The notes: a model not told the origin generated them from the letters alone. A stretch of 64,000 nucleotides of DNA from Bradyrhizobium altum (GCF_020889705.1 NZ_JACMYP010000001.1:62001-126000); one strand, 5' to 3'; shown: positions 36,452 through 46,657, counted from the stretch's first letter. Numbers and translations: made by a program.

Positions 36452-37123
36452 TCGATCAGGGACGTTAAGCAGATTAGAAACGCCCGTCGTCCAGGTTCGA
36501 TGCCTGCTGCCGAGCGCGACCGCGACCGGGTCCGGATGCCTGATCCGCTCGATCATCATATCGATGCGATCGCCGCCCCAGAACAGTTCGCCGTTGAACA
36601 CCATGCTGGGCACACCGAACACGCCGAGCGCTTCGGCCTCGTCGATGATGCGATCGTGTTCCGCGCGGGCAGGGCCGCGAACATAGGCTTCGAACGCCTC
36701 AGTGGAACCGCCGATCGCGGAAATCACGCTGGCGATCCCCGCCAGGTCGTCGATCTCCAGCTCGTGGTTCCAGAACTTCCGGAACACCGTGTCATGATAG
36801 GGCCGGAACAGCCCGTGGCGCTGCGCGAACAACATCCCGGAGCTGGCGTAGAAGGCATCATAGATCCGGCGCGGGCCCTTCATGGTCAGTCCCTGCGCAT
36901 TCGCGAACCGCCGCGCATCCATGTAGGAGTAGCGGACCTTGCGCCAGAAATGCGGGGTGCGCGCCTCGACCGTGCCCATGAACTCGGGAATGCGAAGCGT
37001 GTAGGGCAGCCATTCCAGCTCGACGCCAAGGGTCTCCTCGAGCTCGAACAGCCGCTTGTTGGCGACATAGGCATAGGGAGACTTGTAGTCGGTGTAGATG
37101 CGTACGCGCGGCTTTTCGATCAT
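36452..37123 (-). CDS. DsbA-fold 2-hydroxychromene-2-carboxylate isomerase-like protein; natural stop missing
   Basis: From the ATG at 37123 the first 200 residues match the GST-kappa/DsbA group (YTDYKSPYAYVANKRLFELE, then GVFGVPSMVFNGELFWGGDRIDMM). These proteins isomerise chromene or similar intermediates with glutathione. The family normally ends about here, but the frame stays open for a further thousand bases antisense to the GST-like gene, to a TAG at 35402. That would give 573 aa with a nonsense tail. The end given is where family similarity stops, not a stop codon. A lost stop or small frameshift near 36470 is likely. Confidence 0.65.
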
Positions 37124-37624
37124 CGTTCCTCACCCTGTCGAGACAATTGTTCCCGATCCCACGCGGTGACGCAATGCGGTGCGACGAGAGAGAGATGGCG
37201 CGCAAACGAATGGGCCCCGGTGCATTCAAGCATCGCGGGGCCCTGCTACTTCGTTTTAGCGAAGGATCTCTGGTGTAGACCAGTGGTGTTTCGGGACCTA
37301 AAAGCGCTTGGCCTTTGCGCTCTCGTCCTGCGGATATGTTCAGATTGTCGGCAGTGCACGCGGCTAGCAGCTGCTGTTCGCCTCAACGTGCACCGAGACC
37401 TTGCCGCTGAGCAAGGTCGCTGGCTTTCGCCGGTGGCGTCATGCTCCTCTCCAAGAGTGGGCCGACGGACCTCTGTCCGCTTCTCTGCCTGGCGGCCGAT
37501 TCCAAAATCGTCCGCCAATTCCTGCGACGCGGGGAGCAGGCGCTCCCGACCCCGACAGGTGCAGTCAGCGAAATGCTGCGGCAGATATGGCCTGCTGTCA
37601 AGTTAACGAGCGGGGCAATTCAGG
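37124..37624. other. Intergenic stretch, nothing recognised
   Basis: About 500 bases between the isomerase start and the stop of the monooxygenase gene. Short open frames have no ribosome site or recognisable sequence. No hairpin of note was seen. It should hold the isomerase promoter at its left end. Confidence 0.4.
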
Positions 37625-39547
37625 TCAGGACTCCTGTCGCGCCTTGGTCTTTCGATACTGCGTGAAGTCCGGATCGTGCGTCATTTTCCAATAGTCGACG
37701 AACCGCCACGGCATTGCCGAGAACACCCGCCCGCTTCTGTTGCGGTAGTAGGTCGTCATGCCCGGATGCGTCCAGATCAGCTGCTCGTGCTCGGCATCGA
37801 CGTTGCGGATGTATTCGTCATGCGCGTCGGGATGCACATCGATCGCAGCGATATCGTTCTCGATCATCTCGACGAGACAGGCGGAGATGTAGCGGCTCTG
37901 GCATTCCGACTGGAAGATCACGCTGCCGCCATGCGCGGGTCCCGAGTTGGGGCCGAGCATCAGAAACAGGTTGGGGAAGTCAGGCACAGTGAGACCGAGA
38001 TACGCGGTCGGATTGTCGTCGCGCCACGCCTGCTTGAGGTTCTTGCCGTCGCGGCCGGTGATGTTGAGACGCGCCGCCATCTCGGAGACCTTGAAGCCGG
38101 TCGAGATCACGATGACGTCGTGCGGTCGGGATTTACCGTCGGCCGTGACGATTCCGTCCGCAGCGAAATGGTCGATCTCGTCGGTGACCAGCTCGACATT
38201 CGGACGGGTCAGCGTCTTGAACCAGTTGTTGTCGAGCAGGATGCGCTTGCCGTAAGGCGGATAGGTCGGCATGCACTTCTCGATCAAATCAGGGCGGTCC
38301 TTCAGCTCGGAGAGGATGAAGTCGGCCAGCTCCTGGCGATGCCGGTCGTTGCCCTTGTTGACGGCGCGGTCCGGGTGCGGCCAGGCCGGATCCTTGCGCA
38401 GGAACGGCAGCAGCCCGTCGCCGTAGCGCCAGAACATGTTGAAGCGATACCACTGCACATAAAACGGCAGATGCGCCAGCAACCACTGCGCGCCGTCGGT
38501 GATCGGGTCGGAATAGCCCTTGACCGGCCGCGCCCACTGCGCGGTGCGCTGGTAGACGGTGACCGAGGCGACGCGGTCGGCGATCGACGGCACCAGTTGC
38601 ATCGCGGTCGCGCCGGTGCCGATTACGGCGACATGCTTGCCGTCCAGCTTGATGTCGTCGGACCACAGCGCCGAATGAACCTTCTGGCCGGTGAAATCCC
38701 CGTCTCCCTTGAAAGAGGCAGGCGAGGGATCATTGAGTTGCCCGATCGCGCTGACCAGCGCGGTGGACTCGAAGGTCTCTTCACCGCTTGCGGTCTTCAG
38801 CGTCGAGATCCAGCGGCGCTTGCCTTCGTTCCAGCGCGAGGCGACGAGCTCGGTCGAGAGGCGGACGTGCTCGCGGATGCCGTATTCGCGCACGACCTTG
38901 AGCAGATAGTCGAGCAGTTCCTGGCGCTGCGCGAAATAGCGGCTCCACGGATTGCGGGCGCCGAACGAAAACGAATAGGAGTGGTTCGGCGTATCGACAC
39001 CGCAGCCGGGATAGCGGTTGACGTACCAGGTGCCGCCGATCTCGTCCTGCTTCTCGACGATCGTGTAGGGAATGCCGAGCCGCCCGAGCGCAACGCCGAG
39101 CGCGATCGCGCAGACGCCGGCGCCGACGATCAGCACGTGCTGCTGCGCCAGCCTCTCGTTGGACGGGCGCTCGCGCCATCTGGCATCGCGGGGAACGAAT
39201 CCCATTTCCTCGCGCATCAGAGGCGCGTATTCCGGCGCGACGTTCTCGCCGAGCGTCGCGTGCATCATCCGCAGCATCAGTTCATCGCCGGGATTGGTGA
39301 TGACGGGCTTCGGCGTCCCGTTCGCGAACAGATTCAGGACGGCCGCGCGGACCTCGTCCTGGATCTCTTTCGGCACGCCCGCGTCCGGATCGGGGATCAG
39401 GCGGACGTCGCGCTTTGGCTTGTACGGCGGCTCGAGCCACTTCTCGTCGCCGGTCATGTGCACCAGCACCATCAGCAGCACGCGGATATCGCCCTCGGCG
39501 ATGGCGGAGGACAGATCGAGGTGTTGGCGGGAAAGCTCGATATTCAT
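37625..39547 (-). CDS. Flavin-dependent Baeyer-Villiger monooxygenase (type I)
   Basis: 640 aa with an N-terminal extension of about 140 residues as in 4-hydroxyacetophenone monooxygenase. The FAD site begins HVLIVGAGVCAIALG; the third Gly of the usual GxGxxG is Ala. IGGTWYVNRYPGCGVDTP follows. The type I fingerprint F-x-G-x-x-x-H-x-x-x-W is perfect (FTGQKVHSALW), and the NADPH site is VIGTGATAMQ. It inserts oxygen next to a ketone to form an ester or lactone. It is last in an operon with an SDR, a TetR regulator and an acyl-CoA synthetase. Confidence 0.92.
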   Translation of the reverse strand: MNIELSRQHLDLSSAIAEGDIRVLLMVLVHMTGDEKWLEPPYKPKRDVRLIPDPDAGVPKEIQDEVRAAVLNLFANGTPKPVITNPGDELMLRMMHATLGENVAPEYAPLMREEMGFVPRDARWRERPSNERLAQQHVLIVGAGVCAIALGVALGRLGIPYTIVEKQDEIGGTWYVNRYPGCGVDTPNHSYSFSFGARNPWSRYFAQRQELLDYLLKVVREYGIREHVRLSTELVASRWNEGKRRWISTLKTASGEETFESTALVSAIGQLNDPSPASFKGDGDFTGQKVHSALWSDDIKLDGKHVAVIGTGATAMQLVPSIADRVASVTVYQRTAQWARPVKGYSDPITDGAQWLLAHLPFYVQWYRFNMFWRYGDGLLPFLRKDPAWPHPDRAVNKGNDRHRQELADFILSELKDRPDLIEKCMPTYPPYGKRILLDNNWFKTLTRPNVELVTDEIDHFAADGIVTADGKSRPHDVIVISTGFKVSEMAARLNITGRDGKNLKQAWRDDNPTAYLGLTVPDFPNLFLMLGPNSGPAHGGSVIFQSECQSRYISACLVEMIENDIAAIDVHPDAHDEYIRNVDAEHEQLIWTHPGMTTYYRNRSGRVFSAMPWRFVDYWKMTHDPDFTQYRKTKARQES

Positions 39548-39556
39548 GTGTCGTCC

Positions 39557-40330
39557 TCAGCTGGCCGGTGCGTCGGGCAGACCGCCATAGGCGGCCCAGG
39601 TGGTGCCGACGATGTAGCCGGCATCGACCGGCAGGTTGATGCCGGTCACGCCGCTGCTCTGCGGCGAGAGCAGCCAGGCGATCGCCTGGGCCACTTCCAT
39701 CGGCTCGACCAGCCGGTTCATTGCGGTCGGGCGGGCCAGCAGATCCTTGTTCAGGGCGCCCGACGCGATGCCGGCCTCGAGCGCCACGGTGCGGGTGAAG
39801 CCGGGCGACACCGCGTTGACGCGAACGCCGGAACGGCCCCATTCGGCGGCGAGCGTCTGCGTGATCTGGATGACGCCGGCCTTCGCCGCGGTATAGGCGT
39901 GGATCGGGCCCGACGTCATGCCGGCCACCGAGGCGACGTTGACGATCGCGCCATGCCGCCGCTTCGCCATGCCGATGCCGACGCTGCGCGCGACCAGAAA
40001 GGTGCCGCGCAGGTCGATATTGACCTCGCGGTCCCATTGTTCCATCCGCACCCGCTCGATCGTGTGCATCTTGCCGAACACGCCGGCCGCGTTGACGAGG
40101 CCGGTGATCGGGCCGTGCGCCTTCTCGATATCGGCGACGCCGATAACGACGGCGCTTTCGCTCGCGACGTCGAACGGCGCCGGCCAAAGGATGGCGGTCG
40201 TTCCGACCAGCGGCTCGGGCGCGATATCGACGATGACGACGCGATGGCCCTGATCGGCAAGCAGCGTTGCGGTCGCCGCGCCAATGCCGCGGCTGCCGCC
40301 GGTGACGAGGATGGTACCGTCGGCGCTCAT
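39557..40330 (-). CDS. Short-chain dehydrogenase/reductase (SDR)
   Basis: 257 aa. The cofactor motif TGGSRGIGAA, catalytic Ser (VNVASVAG) and Y-x-x-x-K (AYTAAKAG) are intact. It could oxidise an alcohol to the ketone used by the following monooxygenase, an inference from the operon. It overlaps the TetR stop by ATGA and lies nine bases before the monooxygenase start. Confidence 0.92.
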   Translation of the reverse strand: MSADGTILVTGGSRGIGAATATLLADQGHRVVIVDIAPEPLVGTTAILWPAPFDVASESAVVIGVADIEKAHGPITGLVNAAGVFGKMHTIERVRMEQWDREVNIDLRGTFLVARSVGIGMAKRRHGAIVNVASVAGMTSGPIHAYTAAKAGVIQITQTLAAEWGRSGVRVNAVSPGFTRTVALEAGIASGALNKDLLARPTAMNRLVEPMEVAQAIAWLLSPQSSGVTGINLPVDAGYIVGTTWAAYGGLPDAPAS

Positions 40331-40971
40331 GACTTTCTTCCTTGGTCGCTCGTGGTGAACAGGCCGCGCGTGACCAGCTTTTGGTAGGCCGTGATGACGT
40401 AGTCGGGCACGGCGGTGACGCCTTGCTCGGAGTAGGAATAGCGGCGGCTGAGATAGCCGCGCGCACCCATCAAGACCTGGACGATGGCCTCGAATTCCTC
40501 GTCGCTGAAATTGTTGGTGGCGCCCGCGGCCCGCGCGCGCTGGAGGATCCGGACATAGGCGCTCGAAATATTGTCGAAATGCTTCTGGTAGCCGATCGGT
40601 GCGAAGAACTCGGCCTCGTTGAGGATGCGGAGAAACTCGGGCACCTCGCGGATGAAGTCGAAGAAGGCACTGAAGCGCTCGACCTCCTGCCGTGCTTCGT
40701 TGGCAGTGCCGGTGCGTGCATGGATGAAGCGGACCATGTCGAGGCCGATCTTCGGCAGCAGCTGATCGAGCAGCTCCTGGCGATTCTCGAAATGATTGTA
40801 GAAGGTGCCTTGCGCGACGCCGGCAGCTTCCGTGATGCGCGCAACCGAGGCTTCGGCATAGCCGTATTTGCCGACGACCTTGGTCGCGGCGTCGAAGATC
40901 TTCTGCTTGGTCCAGGCGTTGCGCTCGACCCGGTTGAGTTTTGTGACCTTGGCGGATGTCGCTTGCGTCAT
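40327..40971 (-). CDS. TetR-family transcriptional regulator
   Basis: 214 aa. The N-terminal helix-turn-helix (VARITEAAGVAQGTFYNHFENRQEL) is typical; the C-terminal ligand domain is divergent. It is embedded in the operon, overlapping both neighbours by ATGA, so it is expected to autoregulate. A likely operator is the 25-bp palindrome at 42506-42530. Confidence 0.92.
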   Translation of the reverse strand: MTQATSAKVTKLNRVERNAWTKQKIFDAATKVVGKYGYAEASVARITEAAGVAQGTFYNHFENRQELLDQLLPKIGLDMVRFIHARTGTANEARQEVERFSAFFDFIREVPEFLRILNEAEFFAPIGYQKHFDNISSAYVRILQRARAAGATNNFSDEEFEAIVQVLMGARGYLSRRYSYSEQGVTAVPDYVITAYQKLVTRGLFTTSDQGRKS

Positions 40972-42464
40972 GCGGTGGCCTCGACCTCAGCGCGGAGCAC
41001 GCGTTTGAGCACCTTGCCGGATGGATTGCGGGGCAGGCTGTTGCGGATGATCAACTGCCGCGGCACCTTGAAGCCGGCGAGACGTGTCCGGCAGAATTCG
41101 GTGAGATCAGCCAGGTCGAGCCTTGCGTCGTCGGCCAGCACCACGATGGCGACCGGCTTTTCGCCCCAGCGGTCGTCCGGCAGGCCGATCACCGCGACCT
41201 CGCGCACCCCGGGGATTTCATCGATGACGCGCTCGACCTCGGAGGAGGCGATGTTCTCGCCGCCGGAGATGATCATGTCCTTCTTGCGGTCGGTCAGATA
41301 GAGGAAGCCATCGTCATCGAGATAGCCGACGTCACCGGTGCGGAACCAGTCGCCGAAGAAGGCGGATGCGGTTTTATCAGGATCCTTCCAGTAGCCCTGC
41401 GTGACCTTCGGTCCGCGCAAGCAAATCTCGCCGTTCTGGCCAGCGGGCAGGCGCTTGCCGGCGTCGTCGCGGATCTCGATCTCGACATGGGCGATGGCGC
41501 GGCCGGTCGAGCCGATCTTCTCGATCTCGCGGCCGGCGTCCATGAAGGTATCGCCGCCGCAGCTCTCAGTGAGGCCATAGGCATCGATGTAGCGCGCGTT
41601 CTTGAAATAGTCAGAGAAGGCGCGGATGCGGACTTCCGGCGTCTTCTCGCCGCCGCCGATCGCCCATTGCAGGCTGGAGACATCGTAACGCTCGCGGTTC
41701 GGGCAGGTGAGGAGGGCCGTGGTCATGACCGGCGCAAACCACGCCGCGTTGAGCCTCTCGCGTTCGATGGCGGCCAGCGCCGGTTCAGGCTCGAAGGTGC
41801 GGTGAATGCACAGCATACCGCCATGCCAGAGCACGGCAATGCCGGGCAGGTCGAGGGCGCCGACATGATAGAGCGGGCCGACGACGAGCAGCCGCGTGTC
41901 GGCGTTGAGTCCAAGCACCACGGTCTGGTCGGCGGATTTCCAGTAGATGTTCTCGTAAGTGAGCATCACCCCCTTGGGGCGATCCGTCGTGCCCGAGGTG
42001 TACATCAACCGCATCAGGTCGCGCGGCTGGCGCACATGGATCGGCGCCGGGGCAATATCGGGCGCAAGGTTGGTGACGCTGGATTGGGCGGCTTCATCGA
42101 GCAGCACGACCGGTGCATCGCCAGCTGCGATCGCGGCAAATTCCTCGTCGGCGACCAGCAGCCGCGAGCCGGAATTGCCGACGATGTAGCCGACTTCAGC
42201 GGCCGACAGGCGATAATTGATCGGCAGGAACACCGCGCCGATGTGGCTGGTGGCGAATACCAGTTCGAGGAAGGCCCCGCTGTTCTTCATCAGGACGGCG
42301 ACGACATCGCCCGGCGCAATTCCGCGTGCTGCGAGCCAGCTGCCGACCTGCCGGATCCGCAGATCGAAATCTGCATAGGTGACGTCTTCGCCGCGATAAT
42401 TCAGCGCACAGCGGTCCGGAGTCCGCCTGGCATGAAATGCGATGAAGCTGGAAAGATTGATCAT
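40968..42464 (-). CDS. Acyl-CoA synthetase (AMP-forming)
   Basis: 498 aa. Motifs: P-loop LMYTSGTTDRPKGVML, adenylate-binding YGLTESCGG, hinge YLTDRKKDMIISGGENI and C-terminal catalytic Lys in NPSGKVLKR. It activates a carboxylic acid to its CoA thioester; the chain type is unknown. It is the first gene of the four-gene operon and diverges from the branched-chain-type ABC operon. Confidence 0.92.
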   Translation of the reverse strand: MINLSSFIAFHARRTPDRCALNYRGEDVTYADFDLRIRQVGSWLAARGIAPGDVVAVLMKNSGAFLELVFATSHIGAVFLPINYRLSAAEVGYIVGNSGSRLLVADEEFAAIAAGDAPVVLLDEAAQSSVTNLAPDIAPAPIHVRQPRDLMRLMYTSGTTDRPKGVMLTYENIYWKSADQTVVLGLNADTRLLVVGPLYHVGALDLPGIAVLWHGGMLCIHRTFEPEPALAAIERERLNAAWFAPVMTTALLTCPNRERYDVSSLQWAIGGGEKTPEVRIRAFSDYFKNARYIDAYGLTESCGGDTFMDAGREIEKIGSTGRAIAHVEIEIRDDAGKRLPAGQNGEICLRGPKVTQGYWKDPDKTASAFFGDWFRTGDVGYLDDDGFLYLTDRKKDMIISGGENIASSEVERVIDEIPGVREVAVIGLPDDRWGEKPVAIVVLADDARLDLADLTEFCRTRLAGFKVPRQLIIRNSLPRNPSGKVLKRVLRAEVEATA

Positions 42465-42505
42465 TTGCCGTCCGTCGGGCCGATTCCGGCGCCGTTTTCT
42501 CCCTG

Positions 42506-42530
42506 GATGAATTATGAGTCGTAATTCATC
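42506..42530. promoter_or_regulatory. 25-bp palindrome, likely TetR operator
   Basis: Perfect nine-base arms GATGAATTA and TAATTCATC flank a seven-base centre. It lies 42 bp from the acyl-CoA synthetase start and 103 bp from the divergent binding-protein start. The position lets one TetR dimer control both operons. Confidence 0.65.
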
Positions 42531-42632
42531 TTTGGCTTGACGTCACCCCCCTTGCTCTGAAAACATCGTGGCCATGGAGACGAAACGATCTCCGACAGGG
42601 ATTTGGGAACGCGAACCCGACAGGGAGGGAGT

Positions 42633-43891
42633 ATGACGAGGACCCGGAAACCGGGCATCAGCCGGCGCTCGACGCTTGCGCTGATGGGCGCCGGTGCGAT
42701 GAGCTTTGCTGCGCCATGGGTGGCGCGCGCACAGGCCAAGACCATCAAGATCGGCATGCGACCATTCTGTCGGGTCGCGTCGCGCAACTCGGGACGTCCT
42801 CGCGCAATGCGGTGATGCTGGAAGTCGAGAAGGTCAATGCCGCGGGCGGACTTGCCGGGCGGCAGATCGAGATGGTGATCCGCGATTCCAAGGGACAGCC
42901 GCAGGAAGCCGCGCGGATCGCGCGCGAGCTCGTCAACACCGACGGCTGCGAGATGCTGCTCGATGGCGAGGCATCGTCGGGATCGTTCGCGGTTCACGAG
43001 GTGGCGCGCGATCTCGGCGTGCTCTGCATCCACACCTGCTCGGAAGCATCGTCGCTGACCGCCGATCCCAAGCAGCACATTCCGAACGCCTTCCGTTGCG
43101 TCCGGCAGGGCATTCATGACTCGATCGTCGGCGCCGGCTACGCGGCCGGGATCGCCAAGGCCAAGAGCCTGAAGAAATGGGCGACCTGTTCGCCCGACTA
43201 CGCCTATGGCCGCGACACCACCGGCGAATTCGTGCTGTACCTGAAGAAGTTCGCGCCCGATGTCGAGATCATCAGCGAATCCTGGCCGAAGCTGTTCCAG
43301 CCCGATTACACCGAGGTGGTGACTAAGATCCTGCAGGCCAAGCCGCAGGCGCTCTATTCCTGCCTGTGGGGTGGCGATCTCACCTCCTACATCGACCAGG
43401 CCAACATCTACGCGATGTTCAACCAGATGGAGGTGTTCGCGGTCAACATGGCCGACTACACCGCGCTCACGGTGGTGAAGAACTTGCCCAAGGGCATCCA
43501 CTCCGGCGACCGTTACATCAAGACATTCCCGCCGACGCCGGAGAATGCAGCCTGGGGTGATGCCTACAGGGCGAAGTACAACGAGTATCCGACCAACTGG
43601 TCCTGGCAGAACGCGACCGCCGTCATGTTCCTCAACGAGGCCGTCAAGAAGGTGAACTCGACCGACGGCAAGAAGGTCGCAGAGGCCCTCACCGGGCTCA
43701 CCATCAAATGCCCGTTCGGTGCCGACGGCACCGTCACGATGCGCGCCGACGACCACACGCTGGTCGGCTACGCGATCGGCTGGGGCACCACGATCCCGCA
43801 GGAGCCCTACGTGCCTGACGTCAAGGCCGGGGACTGGAAGACCATCTTCGAGCTCGAAGCCGAGTGGAAGAAGAGCAAGGGCTACACCTGA
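42633..43891 (+). pseudogene. Branched-chain-type ABC substrate-binding protein, frameshifted
   Basis: An ATG at 42633 with a GGGAGGGAG site starts a Tat-like signal (SRRSTLALMGAGAMSFAAPWVARAQ by position 10-35) and the mature start AKTIKIGM. At 42759-42760 one base is missing: the next frame continues TILSGRVAQLGTSSRNAVML and runs intact to 43891. Restoring one C would read Met-Pro-Thr and give a normal type I binding protein of about 419 aa. The rest has no stop codons, so decay is recent or the base is a sequence error. It heads the livHMGF-type operon. Confidence 0.8.
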
Positions 43892-43975
43892 TCCGCATGC
43901 GGGGCGGAGGCAGCGTGCTGTCTCCGCCTTGCATCTGATGTTGTCGCGCGCCGGCGTTGCGGCCCGCCGTAATGG

Positions 43976-44887
43976 ATGATTCTCGTGGACCTCGACGCGC
44001 TCGCCAGTTGCCTCACCAGTCCTGCATGCCTGGTGACGCAGACCACCAGCGGCCTGATCATCGGCATGCTGCTGTTTCTCGTCGCCGTCGGGCTGACCCT
44101 GATCTTCGGCGTGCTCAAGGTGGTCAATTTCAGCCACGGCGCCTTCTATATGTTCGGCGCCTATTTCGCGATGACGGCCTATCAGCTCACTGGCAGCTTT
44201 GCGCTGGCGATCCTGAGCGGTGCCGTCGGCACCGCGCTCCTCGGCCTGATCTTCGAACGCGCCTTCATGAGCCGCGTCTACGGCCGCGACGTGCTGATGC
44301 AGCTTTTGGTCTGCTACGCCTTCGTGCTCATCTTCGACGATGTCGTCCGCATGATCTGGGGGCCTGAATTCAGGTCGATGGGTATGCCGGCAGCGTTCCA
44401 GGTGCCGCCGCTGTTCATCGCCGGCGGCGTAGTGCCGCCTTATTATCTGCTGCTGATCGGGGTGGCGCTCGCGGCCGCGGTGGTTCTCGGGCTGGGGCTG
44501 GCGCGCTCCAGGATCGGCAAGGTGATCCGTGCGGCCGCGCACAATCCCGGGATGGTGTCGGCGCTCGGTATCAACACCGGGCTGATCTATGGCGGCGTGT
44601 TCGCGCTCGGCGGCATGCTGGCGGGGCTGGCGGGAGCACTTGCCGCGCCGGTGCGCTCGCTGACGCCGGGCATGGGCTTCTCGGTCCTCATCGAGTCCTT
44701 CATCGTCACCGTGATCGGCGGCATGGGTTCGATCCTGGGTGCGCTGATCGGCGCGCTCCTGATCGGCCTGATCCGCTCGTTCGGATCGCTCGGCTTCCCG
44801 CTGTTCACCGAGGGGCTGATGTATCTCTTCATGGTGATCGTACTGGTGTCGCGTCCGACCGGCCTGTTCGGCAAGGAGGTCGCATGA
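43976..44887 (+). CDS. livH: Branched-chain-type ABC transporter permease (LivH)
   Basis: 303 aa, eight or so spans. GVLKVVNFSHGAFYMFGAY is the LivH hallmark, and the loop IRAAAHNPGMVSALGIN is the ATPase contact. It is an inner-membrane component for an amino acid, amide or aromatic-acid importer. It overlaps the LivM gene by ATGA. Confidence 0.91.
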   Translation: MILVDLDALASCLTSPACLVTQTTSGLIIGMLLFLVAVGLTLIFGVLKVVNFSHGAFYMFGAYFAMTAYQLTGSFALAILSGAVGTALLGLIFERAFMSRVYGRDVLMQLLVCYAFVLIFDDVVRMIWGPEFRSMGMPAAFQVPPLFIAGGVVPPYYLLLIGVALAAAVVLGLGLARSRIGKVIRAAAHNPGMVSALGINTGLIYGGVFALGGMLAGLAGALAAPVRSLTPGMGFSVLIESFIVTVIGGMGSILGALIGALLIGLIRSFGSLGFPLFTEGLMYLFMVIVLVSRPTGLFGKEVA

Positions 44888-45903
44888 CCGAGTTGCAGGC
44901 CGGGCAGGGCGCGCAGCCCCTCAAGGTGCCCCGGATCGACGCCAGGCCGCAGCGCTATCGCGATGTGCTGATCGCGCTCGCGGCCTTTGTGCTGCTTGCG
45001 CTGCTGCCGATGGTGTTCGGCAGCAAGCAGCTGCTCGACTTCGTGATCCGCTGCGCAGCCTACGGATTGTTCGCGACGTCGCTCAACCTTCTGGTCGGCT
45101 ACACCGGACTGATCTCGTTCGGGCATGGCATGTTCTTCGGCCTCGGCGCCTATGGTTTCGGCCTCATGATGCAGAAGACCGGTGTGCCGATCCCGGTGGC
45201 CTTCGTCGCCACGCTGGCGATGACCTTCGTCGTCGCCGTCGTCATCGGCGCGATCTGCGTGCGGCTGAAGGAGATCTATTTCGCCTTCGTCACGCTGGCG
45301 TTCCAGATGCTGGTTCATTCGACCATCCTGTCGTGGCAGTCGCTGACCGGCGGCGACCAGGGACTGCGCGGCGGCATTCCGCGGCCGCCGTTTCTCGGCA
45401 TCGACCTCTCGAACCATCTGCATCTCTACATCACGAGCTGCGCGCTGCTGGTGATCGGGCTGTTCCTGATGCGCCAGATCGCGCAGTCGCCGTTCGGCTA
45501 CACGCTGCGCATGATCCGCGACAATGCCACGCGGGCGAGCTTCATCGGCATCGATGTCTGGCGCGCGAAGCTGACTATCTTCGTGCTAGCGGCGCTGTTC
45601 GCGGCGGCCGGCGGCATCATCATGGCGCTGTTCGTCTCCGGCGCCTATCCCGAATTCGCCTACTGGACGATCTCGGGCGAAGGCATCTTCATCAATATGC
45701 TTGGCGGCGTGACGACCTTCCTCGGGCCGATGGTCGGAACAGTGCTGCTGCTGATCCTCAACGACACCGTGACCCGCCTGACCGAGTATCACGGCATCGT
45801 GCTCGGCATTGTGATCCTGTTCTTTGCCATCGGCCTGCGAAAAGGCCTCATGGACTTCGTCGTCGAATGGTACGGCCATCGACGTGGTGAAGGGCGCGGT
45901 TAG
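44884..45903 (+). CDS. livM: Branched-chain-type ABC transporter permease (LivM)
   Basis: 339 aa. An N-terminal cytoplasmic tail of 25 residues precedes about ten spans. Hallmarks are NLLVGYTGLISFGHGMFFG and MIRDNATRASFIGIDVWRAK. It forms the channel with LivH. Confidence 0.91.
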   Translation: MTELQAGQGAQPLKVPRIDARPQRYRDVLIALAAFVLLALLPMVFGSKQLLDFVIRCAAYGLFATSLNLLVGYTGLISFGHGMFFGLGAYGFGLMMQKTGVPIPVAFVATLAMTFVVAVVIGAICVRLKEIYFAFVTLAFQMLVHSTILSWQSLTGGDQGLRGGIPRPPFLGIDLSNHLHLYITSCALLVIGLFLMRQIAQSPFGYTLRMIRDNATRASFIGIDVWRAKLTIFVLAALFAAAGGIIMALFVSGAYPEFAYWTISGEGIFINMLGGVTTFLGPMVGTVLLLILNDTVTRLTEYHGIVLGIVILFFAIGLRKGLMDFVVEWYGHRRGEGRG

Positions 45904-45905
45904 CC

Positions 45906-46657
45906 ATGCTGGAAATTCGCGCCCTCTCGAAATCCTTTGGTGGCGTCAAGGCGACCGACAACGTCTCGCTCGACTTTGCCGACGGTTCGCTCACCGCCGT
46001 GATCGGCCCCAACGGCGCCGGCAAGAGCACCTTCTTCAACCTGATCACGGGCGCGCTGCGGCCGGATGCCGGGCAGATTTTGCTCAATGGCGTCGACATG
46101 GCGGGCAAGACCCCGCCCGAGATCGTGCGCCACGGCATCGGTCGCGCCTTTCAGGTCGCGAGCATCTTTCCGTCGCTGACGGTCGAGGAGACGATGCTGG
46201 CAGCGGTCTGTGCCGATCAGCGCCGTGCCGGCGTGATGCATCGCCGCTTTCCGCTGGCCGAGACGCGCGACCGCGCCGAGCATGCAATGGAGCTGCTCGG
46301 CCTTGCGAGCAAGCGCAACAGGACCGCGGCGACGCTGTCGCATGGCGACCAGAAGCTGCTCGATATCGCGCTCGCGCTGGTGCTCGATCCCAAGGTGCTG
46401 CTGCTCGACGAGCCGACCGCGGGCATGGGCACCGAGGAGCGCTGGCGCATGATCGATAAGGTGCGCGAGCTCTGGGAGAAGCAGAAGATCACCGTCGTGT
46501 TCATCGAGCACGACATGGATATCGTGTTCAAGATCGCACCTGAGATCGTCGTGCTGTGTTACGGCCGGATCCTGGCGACCGGGACGCCTGATGCGATCCG
46601 CAGGAATGAAGCCGTCATCGAGGCCTATCTCGGCAGCGACGACCACGCGGGGGTGGT

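Noticed and set aside
37676..40387. 903-codon plus-strand open frame opposite the monooxygenase and SDR genes
   Set aside because: It is antisense to two genes with full motif sets, and its translation is low-complexity with no domain.
40956..42524. 522-codon plus-strand open frame opposite the acyl-CoA synthetase
   Set aside because: The minus strand carries all AMP-ligase motifs; the plus frame has none.
42512..44542. 676-codon minus-strand open frame opposite the liv-type genes
   Set aside because: Shadow of the binding protein and LivH; no motif, and it crosses the operator region.
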